This document shows positions 1 through 6,397 of a DNA stretch of 9,510 nt, piece after piece (position 1 is the first letter of the stretch; each line of letters opens with the position of its first letter). The stretch is taken from positions 1-9,510 of the forward strand of contig CAZCXZ010000123.1 in assembly GCA_964502705.1 (NCBI GenBank), in the 5' to 3' direction. Under the pieces are notes generated by a model. The model was not told where the DNA came from, did not search any database, and was given only the letters and a program-made list of their open reading frames with translations. The translations under genes and the position numbers were made by a program. Origin of the DNA: Berkiella sp964502705. Its GTDB lineage: Bacteria; Pseudomonadota; Gammaproteobacteria; Berkiellales; Berkiellaceae.

Positions 1-1106
1 GGCTTGCCGCTATCGATATGCTTGCTAATCCAGGTTTGGTCAACTTCGAAACCAGGGAAGCTGGTCACAAACGTTTGACGTGGCATTTTGCCTTTTTGCA
101 CACAAAGACCCATTATCGCTCTTTCGTGTGAACGCACATCTTCTAACATGCTGCGCATAAAACCGACGAGTTCTTCAAACAAGCGGGTTACGAATTTAAA
201 CACACCAAATACACTTGCTAAATCGGTATAGCATTGTTGGGTTTCAGGATGATCAAGTCCGAGTTTCGCTTCAGCTTCAACAACTTTATTGTAGGCTTCA
301 CGTAAACGATTAAAATGGAAAGCCGCTAATTCAGGATCAGGGCCTGATTCCAACTCATCTGATTCTGTGGAATCAGTTTCTTCTGCTTCATCGTCACCTT
401 TTGCAACAGCAGCACCATTGGTGGCTGCGCCGCTGGCTGGGGTCGCTGATTTTGCAACAGAGGATTTTGCTGGTGACAGTGGCGGTGGTANNNNNNNNNN
501 GACGACAGCTTCTAGGGCCGCTAATTCTTCAGCAGCAATCCCCGCAGCAATTCCTGCAGCGGCCATCACCACTTCACCATCAAGCTCGATAAAGCCACTG
601 ATGATTTCGCCTAAACGAATTTGCTCAGCTAATGCTTTATCATATTCTCTTAATACATGGGCAACGTTAGGTGGATAAGCGGCTAATGCGCTTAATACTT
701 GTCTTGTGCCAACTTCAATCCGCTTTGCGATTTCAATTTCGCCTTGGCGGGTAAGCAGTTCAACCGTACCCATTTCTCGCATGTACATGCGCACAGGATC
801 GGTAGTACGACCAAATTCAGCATCGGGTGAAAACGCTAATGCTTCAGCGGCATCACGTGCTAAGTCATCTTCGTCTGCAATAGCATCAGTCAGTGTTAGT
901 GCTTCTTCATCAGGAGCATCTTCATAAACGTCGATACCCATGTCATTAATCATGCTAATGATTTCTTCGACTTGTTCTGGGTCGACAATGTGATAGGGCA
1001 ACATATCGCTGACTTCAGCGTAGGTTAAATAGCCCTTTTCTTTGCCTGCGGCAATTAGATCTTGCAGCTGCGTTGCTGCTTGTTGCTCTTGGTCAACATA
1101 ACTCAT
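1..1106 (-). CDS. rpoD: RNA polymerase primary sigma factor RpoD (sigma-70), C-terminal part beyond window
   Basis: Housekeeping sigma factor that directs RNA polymerase to -35/-10 promoters. The start is the ATG at 1106-1104, preceded 8 nt upstream by the Shine-Dalgarno sequence AAGGTGAG (1115-1122). 368 codons are visible, including four covered by the N run. Residues 1-80 form region 1.1 (MSYVDQEQQA, then LTYAEVSDMLP). Residues about 100-131 are a textbook region 1.2 (TTDPVRMYMREMGTVELLTR). The rest is the non-conserved region: an Ala-rich helix-like stretch (about 180-202), a Pro/Ala/Ser then acidic stretch (about 207-258), and a recognisable sigma-70 part with MRSMLEDVRSHERAIMGLCV (317-336) and KMPRQTF (340-346). 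Regions 2-4 lie off the left edge. The N-terminal portion up to this point looks some 50-60 residues longer than in E. coli RpoD, because of the low-complexity insert. Identification is secure; the exact length across the gap is not. Confidence 0.97.
   Translation of the reverse strand, partial: MSYVDQEQQAATQLQDLIAAGKEKGYLTYAEVSDMLPYHIVDPEQVEEIISMINDMGIDVYEDAPDEEALTLTDAIADEDDLARDAAEALAFSPDAEFGRTTDPVRMYMREMGTVELLTRQGEIEIAKRIEVGTRQVLSALAAYPPNVAHVLREYDKALAEQIRLGEIISGFIELDGEVVMAAAGIAAGIAAEELAALEAVVXXXXPPPLSPAKSSVAKSATPASGAATNGAAVAKGDDEAEETDSTESDELESGPDPELAAFHFNRLREAYNKVVEAEAKLGLDHPETQQCYTDLASVFGVFKFVTRLFEELVGFMRSMLEDVRSHERAIMGLCVQKGKMPRQTFVTSFPGFEVDQTWISKHIDSGK
491..500. other. Assembly gap (10 N) inside rpoD
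   Basis: Ten undetermined bases fall in the rpoD non-conserved region, at about codons 203-206. The reading frame is identical on both sides if the gap is taken as exactly ten bases: it reads LEAVV before the gap and PPPLSPAK after it. Short runs of ten N are often placeholders, so the true missing length may differ by a multiple of three. The flanks are Ala-rich on one side and Pro-rich on the other, which suggests repetitive sequence that was hard to assemble. Confidence 0.95.
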
Positions 1107-1157
1107 AATAGAAGCTCACCTTAGAACGCAAGGTTGATAACTTTACAGATACATTTT

Positions 1158-1176
1158 GGTTACCGCGAAGGTAACC
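1158..1176 (-). promoter_or_regulatory. Perfect inverted repeat in the rpoD leader
   Basis: Read on the minus strand, GGTTACC, a five-base spacer TTCGC, and GGTAACC form a perfect 7-bp stem. The hairpin lies 51 nt upstream of the rpoD ATG. No T-run follows on either strand, so it does not look like an intrinsic terminator. The two halves are also near-identical direct repeats (GCGGTTACC and GCGGTAACC). It could be a 5'-UTR stem-loop or a DNA operator. The structure is seen directly; the function is inferred. Confidence 0.5.
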
Positions 1177-1186
1177 GCCAATTCTA

Positions 1187-1215
1187 TCCATAATCCCCTC
1201 GTTAAGCTAGATCAA
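1187..1215 (-). promoter_or_regulatory. Possible sigma-70 promoter for rpoD
   Basis: On the minus strand TTGATC (1215-1210) is separated by 17 nt from TATGGA (1192-1187); an overlapping TAGAAT follows at 1186-1181. The boxes match consensus at 4/6 and 3/6, so the call is weak. A separate promoter is plausible because dnaG and rpoD are separated by 202 nt. Initiation here would put the inverted repeat at 1158-1176 almost at the 5' end of the transcript. I see nothing else in the gap (1107-1308) beyond the rpoD ribosome binding site and no convincing terminator after dnaG, so read-through from dnaG also remains possible. Confidence 0.25.
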
Positions 1216-1308
1216 TTTTGTTAGTAAGCATTCTATTTACTTTAAAGCGGTTAACTACTCGTAATAATGCTGAGTATTTCACGCCTTCTTACATAATTAG
1301 ATTGAAAA

Positions 1309-3078
1309 CTAATCAATTGATTCCCGAAATTGTAAAATTTCTTTTAATTGTTGTTTTTCTTGATCTGTTAGACCAATCTCTTTCGCTTTTTGCAGCAATT
1401 TTTCTGTGATTTCCTGCTGACCTATCGCTAACAGCCGATGAACGGCACCGTTAAGTTCCGCTGTCAAACCATCTTCGGGAATAAGGGCAACTTTATTCTC
1501 ACATTCAATAATGCGCTGTTCGCTAAATCCGCGCGCTTTGAGTTGTTCTTTCAACAAATCAGGAGACAACATGTTTTGTGGTTGGTTCAATAATTCTAAA
1601 ACAACACGCAACATATCCATTCCAGGTGTGGTTGCTTTTTCAAACAAAGTTCCCTTTGCTCTAACACTTTCAACCATACTCGGATCTCGCAACAATAAAC
1701 CGCACACAATAAAAGCCGTTGATAACAACTGCTTTGTTGCTGGTTTACTGAAGCTTTTTTTAGGCAGCCGCTTGTCATATGACAACCGAGTAGCCTTCTC
1801 ACCACGTACCACTTGCAGCGATGTTGAAACAATTTGTGCTAATTGCTCATACATCATCTCTTTGTAAATGCCCGCTGGTATCTGCTCTAAGAGCGGTTGC
1901 GCCAAATTAGCTAAATGGGCGCGGTTATCAACCGAATCAGGTTTCACATTGGCGCAAAGGGCTGCAAACAAATATTCCGATAAAGGCGTACTGTTTGCTA
2001 ATAATGTCTGAAAATGCGCCGTACCATTATTCCTAACAAAAGAGTCTGGATCTTCACCTTGTGGTAAAAAAGCAAACTTTACATGTCGGTCTTTGGTTAA
2101 AAAAGGCAGCACTAACTGTAGTGCTTTCCAAGCCGCAGCTTGGCCTGCTTTATCACCATCAAAACAAAACACCACTTCATTCACTTGCTGAAACAAGTAG
2201 GTTAAATGATGCGTTGTCATGGCGGTGCCAAGCGTTGCTAAAGCACCTTTGATGTTATATTGCGCAAGCATAACAACATCAAAGTAGCCTTCTACAACAA
2301 TGGCTCTTTGCCACTTCTCGCCTTTTAAAGCTTCATAAATGCCATATAAACAATGGCCCTTTTGAAATAGTGGCGACTCAGGAGAGTTAAGATATTTGGG
2401 TTGTGAATTATCCATCACACGCCCACCAAACCCCAACACGTTCCCTTTGCGATCTCGGATCGGAAACATAATCCGATTTCGAAAACGATCGTAAAAACGC
2501 CCACTCTCATGCTTGATAATCAAGCCGGCTTCTTCTAATACTTTTAAGGCATTCGCATCACCTTGAAAGTGTGACAGTAAATTATCCCAACCTTCAGGCG
2601 CAAAACCCATGGCAAACATTTTAGCGGCTTGACCTGTTAAACCACGCTTTTTCAAATAGCTCACCGCATTTTTAGCATGCGGGTTTTTAAATTGCGCAGT
2701 ATAAAATTCAGCAACGCGATTCAGCACGCTCGTATGTTCATTGCGTACTTTCGCTTTGGCTTCATCGACAGGATCTTTGGGAACGACTAAACCCACCCGG
2801 GCAGCTAAACGCTCTACGGCTTCTACAAAGCTCAACGATTGATGTTCCATTAGAAATCGGATGGCATCACCGTGCGCCTGACAACCAAAGCAATGATAAA
2901 ACTGCTTGGTTGCGCTCACCGTGAAAGAAGGTGTTTTTTCATGGTGAAAGGGGCAACAAGCACTATAATTTGCCCCATTTTTCTTTAGTTTTAGATTTTC
3001 TTGAATTAAAGAAACAATATCTGTTTTCGCAAGGACAGCTTCGATAAAGCTATCAGGAATTCGCCCTTGCGATGACAT
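1309..3078 (-). CDS. dnaG: DNA primase DnaG
   Basis: Synthesises RNA primers for the replisome together with the DnaB helicase. The protein has 589 aa, close to the 581 of E. coli. An N-terminal CHC2 zinc-binding domain shows C42-PF-H45 and C63-FG-C66. The RNA-polymerase core follows, with the RNP-like stretch around NRIMFPIRDRKGNVLGFGGR (201-220). The Toprim domain carries the catalytic acidic residues in VVEGYFDVV (Glu263) and CFDGDKAG (Asp307, Asp309), with GEDPDSF at 341-347. After a basic linker (about 425-447) comes the C-terminal DnaB-binding helical domain (about 450-589). The start lies only 4 nt after the yqeY stop, and no good Shine-Dalgarno precedes it, so translation is probably coupled to yqeY. 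The gene is intact and the stop is TAG. Confidence 0.98.
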   Translation of the reverse strand: MSSQGRIPDSFIEAVLAKTDIVSLIQENLKLKKNGANYSACCPFHHEKTPSFTVSATKQFYHCFGCQAHGDAIRFLMEHQSLSFVEAVERLAARVGLVVPKDPVDEAKAKVRNEHTSVLNRVAEFYTAQFKNPHAKNAVSYLKKRGLTGQAAKMFAMGFAPEGWDNLLSHFQGDANALKVLEEAGLIIKHESGRFYDRFRNRIMFPIRDRKGNVLGFGGRVMDNSQPKYLNSPESPLFQKGHCLYGIYEALKGEKWQRAIVVEGYFDVVMLAQYNIKGALATLGTAMTTHHLTYLFQQVNEVVFCFDGDKAGQAAAWKALQLVLPFLTKDRHVKFAFLPQGEDPDSFVRNNGTAHFQTLLANSTPLSEYLFAALCANVKPDSVDNRAHLANLAQPLLEQIPAGIYKEMMYEQLAQIVSTSLQVVRGEKATRLSYDKRLPKKSFSKPATKQLLSTAFIVCGLLLRDPSMVESVRAKGTLFEKATTPGMDMLRVVLELLNQPQNMLSPDLLKEQLKARGFSEQRIIECENKVALIPEDGLTAELNGAVHRLLAIGQQEITEKLLQKAKEIGLTDQEKQQLKEILQFRESID

Positions 3079-3082
3079 GGAA

Positions 3083-3541
3083 TTACGATTGTCCGGCTAA
3101 TAACGCTTTAATTTTAACGCTAACCTGGCCCATATCCGCGCGCCCTTGCAGTTGTGGCTTCACAATAGCCATCACTTTACCCATGTCTTGAATGGAAGCT
3201 GCGCCCGTTTCTTTAATGGCATTCGCCAATAAATCATGCACTTCTTTTTCAGACAAAGGTTCGGGTTTGAAGGACTGGATGATATCGATTTCAAATTGTT
3301 CTTTATCAGCCAATTCATGTCGATTGGCCGCTCTAAACTGTTCGATTGAATCACGACGCTGCTTTTGCATTTTATCTAAAAGCGCTAATTCGCGAGTCAT
3401 ATCCAACACAATGCGCTCATCAACTTCAATGCGCTTAATTTCCGACGAGATAAGGCGTAGAACCATTAAGCGCTCTTTATTTTGAGCCTTCATTGCCGCT
3501 TTGGTCTCTTCTAGGACTTTTTCTTTTATCGATTGCGACAT
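3083..3541 (-). CDS. yqeY: GatB/YqeY domain-containing protein
   Basis: Stand-alone YqeY family protein of 152 aa, a normal length for the family. It is related to the tRNA-binding tail domain of the GatB subunit of the Glu-tRNA(Gln)/Asp-tRNA(Asn) amidotransferase; its own cellular role is not settled. Features seen include LRLISSEIKRIEVDER (residues 28-43), then a long charged helical stretch, a central EQFEIDIIQSFKPEPLSEKE segment (81-100), and the C-terminal DMGKVMAIVKPQLQGRADM (118-136), which matches the conserved G-K-VM-x-x-x-K-P-x-x-x-G-x-A-D pattern. The ATG at 3541-3539 has a good Shine-Dalgarno AAGGAG (3553-3548). It sits 30 nt after rpsU and 4 nt before dnaG, so it is the middle gene of the operon. 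This rpsU-yqeY-dnaG order is common in gammaproteobacteria other than the enterics. Confidence 0.93.
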   Translation of the reverse strand: MSQSIKEKVLEETKAAMKAQNKERLMVLRLISSEIKRIEVDERIVLDMTRELALLDKMQKQRRDSIEQFRAANRHELADKEQFEIDIIQSFKPEPLSEKEVHDLLANAIKETGAASIQDMGKVMAIVKPQLQGRADMGQVSVKIKALLAGQS

Positions 3542-3571
3542 GACTCACTCCTTGAAGTTAAATGATTACGT

Positions 3572-3877
3572 CTAGTTGGCGTTTTGACGACCACGACCGC
3601 CTGCTGCACCACTGCCACTACGACCGCCAGCACTGCTGGTTGAAGATGCGCTGCTGCCACGAGGACCACCGTTACGTTCGGTACGAACATCACGTGATTG
3701 TTTTTTACGGAAACGTTTGATAGCGGCTGCTAAAGCACGTTTTTTCTTTTCAGAAGGCGTTTCATGGAATTCGCGGCGACGCATTTCAGATAAAATACCT
3801 GACTTTTCCACAACACGTTTAAAGCGACGAATTGCCGAATCAAACCCTTCGTTATCCCGAACTTTAATTCCTGGCAT
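3572..3877 (-). CDS. rpsU: 30S ribosomal protein S21 with extended Gly/Ser/Arg-rich C-terminus
   Basis: Small-subunit protein located near the 3' end of 16S rRNA and important for initiation on native mRNAs. The core MPGIKVRDNEGFDSAIRRFK and the following EMRRREFHETPSEKKKR motif are typical S21. With the ATG at 3877-3875 the protein has 101 aa, against about 71 in E. coli. The surplus is a tail from about residue 64 to 101 made almost only of Gly, Ser, Ala and Arg, with GGRSGSG and GGRGRQ. The stretch continues in frame to the TAG with no sign of a frameshift. An in-frame GTG four codons upstream (3889) exists, but it lies inside the Shine-Dalgarno sequence and the family begins MP-x-IKV, so the ATG is preferred. 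It is the first gene of the minus-strand operon. Confidence 0.95.
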   Translation of the reverse strand: MPGIKVRDNEGFDSAIRRFKRVVEKSGILSEMRRREFHETPSEKKKRALAAAIKRFRKKQSRDVRTERNGGPRGSSASSTSSAGGRSGSGAAGGRGRQNAN

Positions 3878-3884
3878 GAATAGA

Positions 3885-3892
3885 CTCACCTC
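3885..3892 (-). promoter_or_regulatory. rpsU ribosome binding site that fixes the start
   Basis: GAGGTGAG read on the minus strand lies 7 nt before the ATG at 3877. The alternative GTG start (3889-3887) would lie within this sequence, which excludes it in practice. Confidence 0.75.
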
Positions 3893-4075
3893 AAAAAATA
3901 TATGTTAAGTAGTAAACAAAAAAATATAATGTTATTCTAGAGAAATTAATTTAAGCTGGCTGTTGAACTTTATAGCAAATAATAGACAATAAAGCAGCAA
4001 CTGACGACATTCCCCAGTGGGCGGCCATTTTACAACGAAATGGGTACCAAAGTTAACCAAAAATAAAGGGTTTTA
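3893..4075. promoter_or_regulatory. Divergent intergenic region between rpsU and tsaD
   Basis: A/T-rich region that must supply promoters in both directions. For tsaD a weak candidate is TTGAAC (3963-3968), 16 nt, GACAAT (3985-3990), with 4/6 matches in each box. On the minus strand a TAGAAT (3941-3936) could be a -10 box for rpsU, but I see no good -35 at the right distance. AAAGGG (4065-4070) is the tsaD ribosome binding site. There is no tRNA, riboswitch or terminator that I can recognise. Confidence 0.4.
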
Positions 4076-5089
4076 ATGAAAATGCGCGTCTTAGGTATTG
4101 AAACTTCCTGTGATGAAACCGGGATCGCCCTTTATGACAGTGAAAATGGCCTTCTTGCCCAACATATTTTTAGTCAGACATCTCACGAAGAATACGGTGG
4201 TGTGGTCCCAGAACTGGCATCTCGCGATCATGTTCATAAAGTGATCCCGATGATTCAGGCCGTTTTAGATGAAACTCAACTAACCTTAAATGACATCGAG
4301 GGTATTGCTTATACAGCCGGACCTGGCCTTGCTGGCGCATTGCTGGTTGGGGCTACCGTCGCGAAGGGATTAGCCTTTGCCCTCAATATCCCCTCGATTG
4401 GTGTTCACCATCTAGAGGGCCACCTATTGGCCCCTATGCTAGAAGAAGAACGCCCTGATTTCCCTTTCCTTGCACTACTTGTTTCAGGTGGCCATACCCA
4501 ACTGATCAAAGTTACTGCATTGGGTAATTATGAAATTTTAGGTGAATCGCTCGACGATGCAGCAGGCGAAGCCTTCGATAAAACCGCGAAATTATTGGGC
4601 CTACCCTATCCAGGGGGCCCGCATCTTGCGAAATTAGCACAACGCGGTAATGCCAAACGTTTTGCATTACCAAGGCCTTTGTTAGAGCGTGGCTTGGATT
4701 TTAGCTTTAGCGGCTTAAAAACGGCTGTTTCGCAATTGATTGCAAAAAGCCCACAAGATGAACAAACGACAGCGGATATTGCAGCGAGTTTTGAACAAGC
4801 CGTAGTAGACACGCTGATTGTTAAAACCGTTCGTGCGCTTGGATTAACCGGTTTAGAACAAGTGGTTATTGCGGGTGGCGTGGGCGCTAATCAACATTTA
4901 CGTCAATCCATGAAAGCGCTTGCCGAAGAAAAAGGGTTTCGCGTCTTTTACCCCCGCCCCACCTTTTGTACCGACAATGGCGCCATGATTGCTTATGCTG
5001 GTTGCCAACGACTACTTGCCGGCGAGCAAACGCTTCAATTAAACGTTCGTGCCAGATGGCCGCTTAGCGAACTCTCTACACCTGCCTAA
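4076..5089 (+). CDS. tsaD: tRNA N6-threonylcarbamoyladenosine transferase TsaD
   Basis: Transfers the threonylcarbamoyl group from TC-AMP to A37 of tRNAs that read ANN codons, working with TsaB and TsaE; the TC-AMP donor is made by TsaC/TsaC2. The protein has 337 aa, as in E. coli. It opens with VLGIETSCDETG (ASKHA ATPase fold). The metal-binding pair is His112 and His116 in HHLEGH, followed by LVSGGHTQL (135-143), GESLDDAAGEAFDKTAKLLG (156-175), FSFSGLKT (209-216), AGGVGAN (266-272) and the metal ligand Asp300 in CTDNGAMIAYAG. The second in-frame ATG (4082, MRVLGIET) matches the usual family start. I keep 4076 because AAAGGG lies 5 nt before it and 11 nt before the second ATG; both remain possible. 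It diverges from rpsU, a conserved arrangement in this class. Confidence 0.97.
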   Translation: MKMRVLGIETSCDETGIALYDSENGLLAQHIFSQTSHEEYGGVVPELASRDHVHKVIPMIQAVLDETQLTLNDIEGIAYTAGPGLAGALLVGATVAKGLAFALNIPSIGVHHLEGHLLAPMLEEERPDFPFLALLVSGGHTQLIKVTALGNYEILGESLDDAAGEAFDKTAKLLGLPYPGGPHLAKLAQRGNAKRFALPRPLLERGLDFSFSGLKTAVSQLIAKSPQDEQTTADIAASFEQAVVDTLIVKTVRALGLTGLEQVVIAGGVGANQHLRQSMKALAEEKGFRVFYPRPTFCTDNGAMIAYAGCQRLLAGEQTLQLNVRARWPLSELSTPA

Positions 5090-5092
5090 TCT

Positions 5093-5121
5093 TTGTATGC
5101 TTACTAAATATTTCCTATATT
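5093..5121 (+). promoter_or_regulatory. Probable sigma-70 promoter of the mdtABC operon
   Basis: TTGTAT (5093-5098), a 17-nt spacer and TATATT (5116-5121) make a reasonable sigma-70 promoter: 3/6 at -35, 5/6 at -10, ideal spacing. It lies directly after the tsaD stop, about 58 nt upstream of the mdtA ATG. No terminator is visible after tsaD, so some transcripts may also read through. Confidence 0.4.
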
Positions 5122-5150
5122 AAGAGGTGAGAACAGAGGAACCTACACAG

Positions 5151-5165
5151 GTTAACTAAGTTAAC
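5151..5165 (+). promoter_or_regulatory. 15-bp perfect palindrome upstream of mdtA, possible operator
   Basis: GTTAACT, a single central A, and AGTTAAC form a perfect odd palindrome. It lies 29 nt downstream of the proposed -10 box and 14 nt before the mdtA ATG. Palindromes of this size and place are typical of binding sites for dimeric repressors of efflux operons (TetR or MarR type), but no regulator gene is in the window. The one-base centre makes an RNA hairpin of full length impossible. The function is inferred. Confidence 0.4.
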
Positions 5166-5179
5166 TGGATTATATTTAA

Positions 5180-6397
5180 ATGGATTTAGGCGATAACACA
5201 CAGCCAGAACCTGTTGCGAGCCATGCGTTTCGCCGTAAACTGATCATGTTAGCGGGTATTGTTGCCGGACTTTTGATTTTCGTTTTCTGGTTCTCCCATA
5301 ATAATGAACAAAACAAACAACCGACCAAAGCGCCCATCTCTGTTGTTAGTGCTGCTGTGCACAACCGTGATGTGCCTGTTTTCTTGGATGCGCTAGGCTC
5401 TGTAACCCCAACCGAAACGGTTACGGTTAGAACCCAAATCAATGGCCAACTGCAGCAAGTGCTCTTTCGCGAAGGGCAAATGGTTAAAAAGAATGAGCTA
5501 TTAGCGCTCATCGATGAAAGACCCTACCAAGCACAACTGGTTCAATACGAAGGCCAACTGGCGCGCGATGCCGCTTTATTGGCCAATGCCAAAATCGATC
5601 TCGCACGTTATCAAAAATTGTATCAAGAAGATTCCATCGCCAAACAAGTATTGGATACGCAACAATCACTGGTAAATCAGTACGAAGGCGCGGTTATCTC
5701 CGATCAAGGCCAAGTGCAAAGTGCTAAAGTGAATTTGCTTTATTGCAAACTGATTTCACCCATTAATGGCCGCGTGGGTTTACGCCTAGTTGATCCTGGA
5801 AATTATGTGCAAACATCCGACGCAAATGGTTTATTTGTGATCAATACTATTCATCCAATCACCGTGGTATTTTCGCTGCCAGAAGATAACATCCAAAAGC
5901 TTTTACAAAAAATGAAAGGATCAAAGCCTTTACCCGTGACTGCCTTTGATCGCACGGGGAAAACCGCCTTAGCACAAGGCTCATTGTTAACCTTAGATAA
6001 TCAAATCGATCCAACCACCGGCACGGTGAAACTGAAAGCGAATTTTGCCAATAAAGATGATGCACTGTTTCCCAATCAATTCGTGAATATTCGGTTGCAA
6101 ATTGATGAATTAAAAAATGCCCTGGTGATCCCAACGGCTGCAGTACAACTAGGTGCAAAAGGGTCTTTTGTCTATCTGTTGAATGATAATCATACCGTCT
6201 CAATCCAACCGATTGAAACCGGTGTGACTTACCTTGATGAAACCGTTGTGCTCTCGGGCTTAACCCTTGACCAACAAGTGATTGTCCAAGGCACCGATAA
6301 ACTCACTGAAAATTCCCGTGTTCAGCCTAGCAAACCGCTAAAACGCTTTACACCGGTACCGCAAAATCAGCCTATTCCTGCGCGCGTGAAATCATGA
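5180..6397 (+). CDS. mdtA: RND efflux membrane fusion protein, MdtA-like
   Basis: Periplasmic adaptor that links the inner-membrane RND pump to an outer-membrane TolC-type channel. 405 aa (E. coli MdtA 415). A basic N-terminus (RRK, 18-20) and one hydrophobic segment (about 21-38) form an uncleaved anchor or signal; there is no lipobox Cys, as in MdtA and unlike AcrA. Domains: beta-strand VTVRTQINGQLQQVLFREGQ (81-100) and LISPINGRVGLRLVDPGNYV (191-210), the two halves of the lipoyl/barrel-sandwich domain; between them an alpha-helical hairpin (about 113-185); the beta-barrel (about 225-310); and the membrane-proximal domain (about 312-380), with ALVIPTAAVQ. An in-frame TAA lies directly before the ATG, so no longer start exists. 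The Shine-Dalgarno is poor (GGA 10 nt away). The stop overlaps the mdtB start (ATGA). Confidence 0.92.
   Translation: MDLGDNTQPEPVASHAFRRKLIMLAGIVAGLLIFVFWFSHNNEQNKQPTKAPISVVSAAVHNRDVPVFLDALGSVTPTETVTVRTQINGQLQQVLFREGQMVKKNELLALIDERPYQAQLVQYEGQLARDAALLANAKIDLARYQKLYQEDSIAKQVLDTQQSLVNQYEGAVISDQGQVQSAKVNLLYCKLISPINGRVGLRLVDPGNYVQTSDANGLFVINTIHPITVVFSLPEDNIQKLLQKMKGSKPLPVTAFDRTGKTALAQGSLLTLDNQIDPTTGTVKLKANFANKDDALFPNQFVNIRLQIDELKNALVIPTAAVQLGAKGSFVYLLNDNHTVSIQPIETGVTYLDETVVLSGLTLDQQVIVQGTDKLTENSRVQPSKPLKRFTPVPQNQPIPARVKS

Noticed and set aside
367..678. Plus-strand open frame opposite rpoD, Ala/Ser-rich
   Set aside because: It runs across the N gap and is antisense to a clear RpoD reading frame; its composition only mirrors the Ala/Pro/Ser-rich codons of the other strand.
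1107..1308. Small RNA or tRNA in the dnaG-rpoD gap
   Set aside because: No cloverleaf, no terminator with a T-run and no known RNA motif could be found there.
1296..1322. Inverted repeats at the dnaG stop (ATTAG/CTAAT, and the palindrome AATCAATTGATT) as a terminator
   Set aside because: Stems are short, pure A/T or nearly so, partly within the coding sequence, and no U-tract follows.
1511..1867. 118-codon plus-strand open frame inside dnaG
   Set aside because: It is antisense to conserved dnaG coding sequence, resembles no family I know and has no convincing ribosome binding site.
3878..3889. GTG start giving a 105-aa S21
   Set aside because: The GTG lies inside the Shine-Dalgarno of the downstream ATG, and S21 proteins start at MP-x-IKV.
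5859..6203. 114-codon minus-strand open frame inside mdtA
   Set aside because: Shadow of mdtA, whose frame carries the conserved domains; no independent evidence for a gene.
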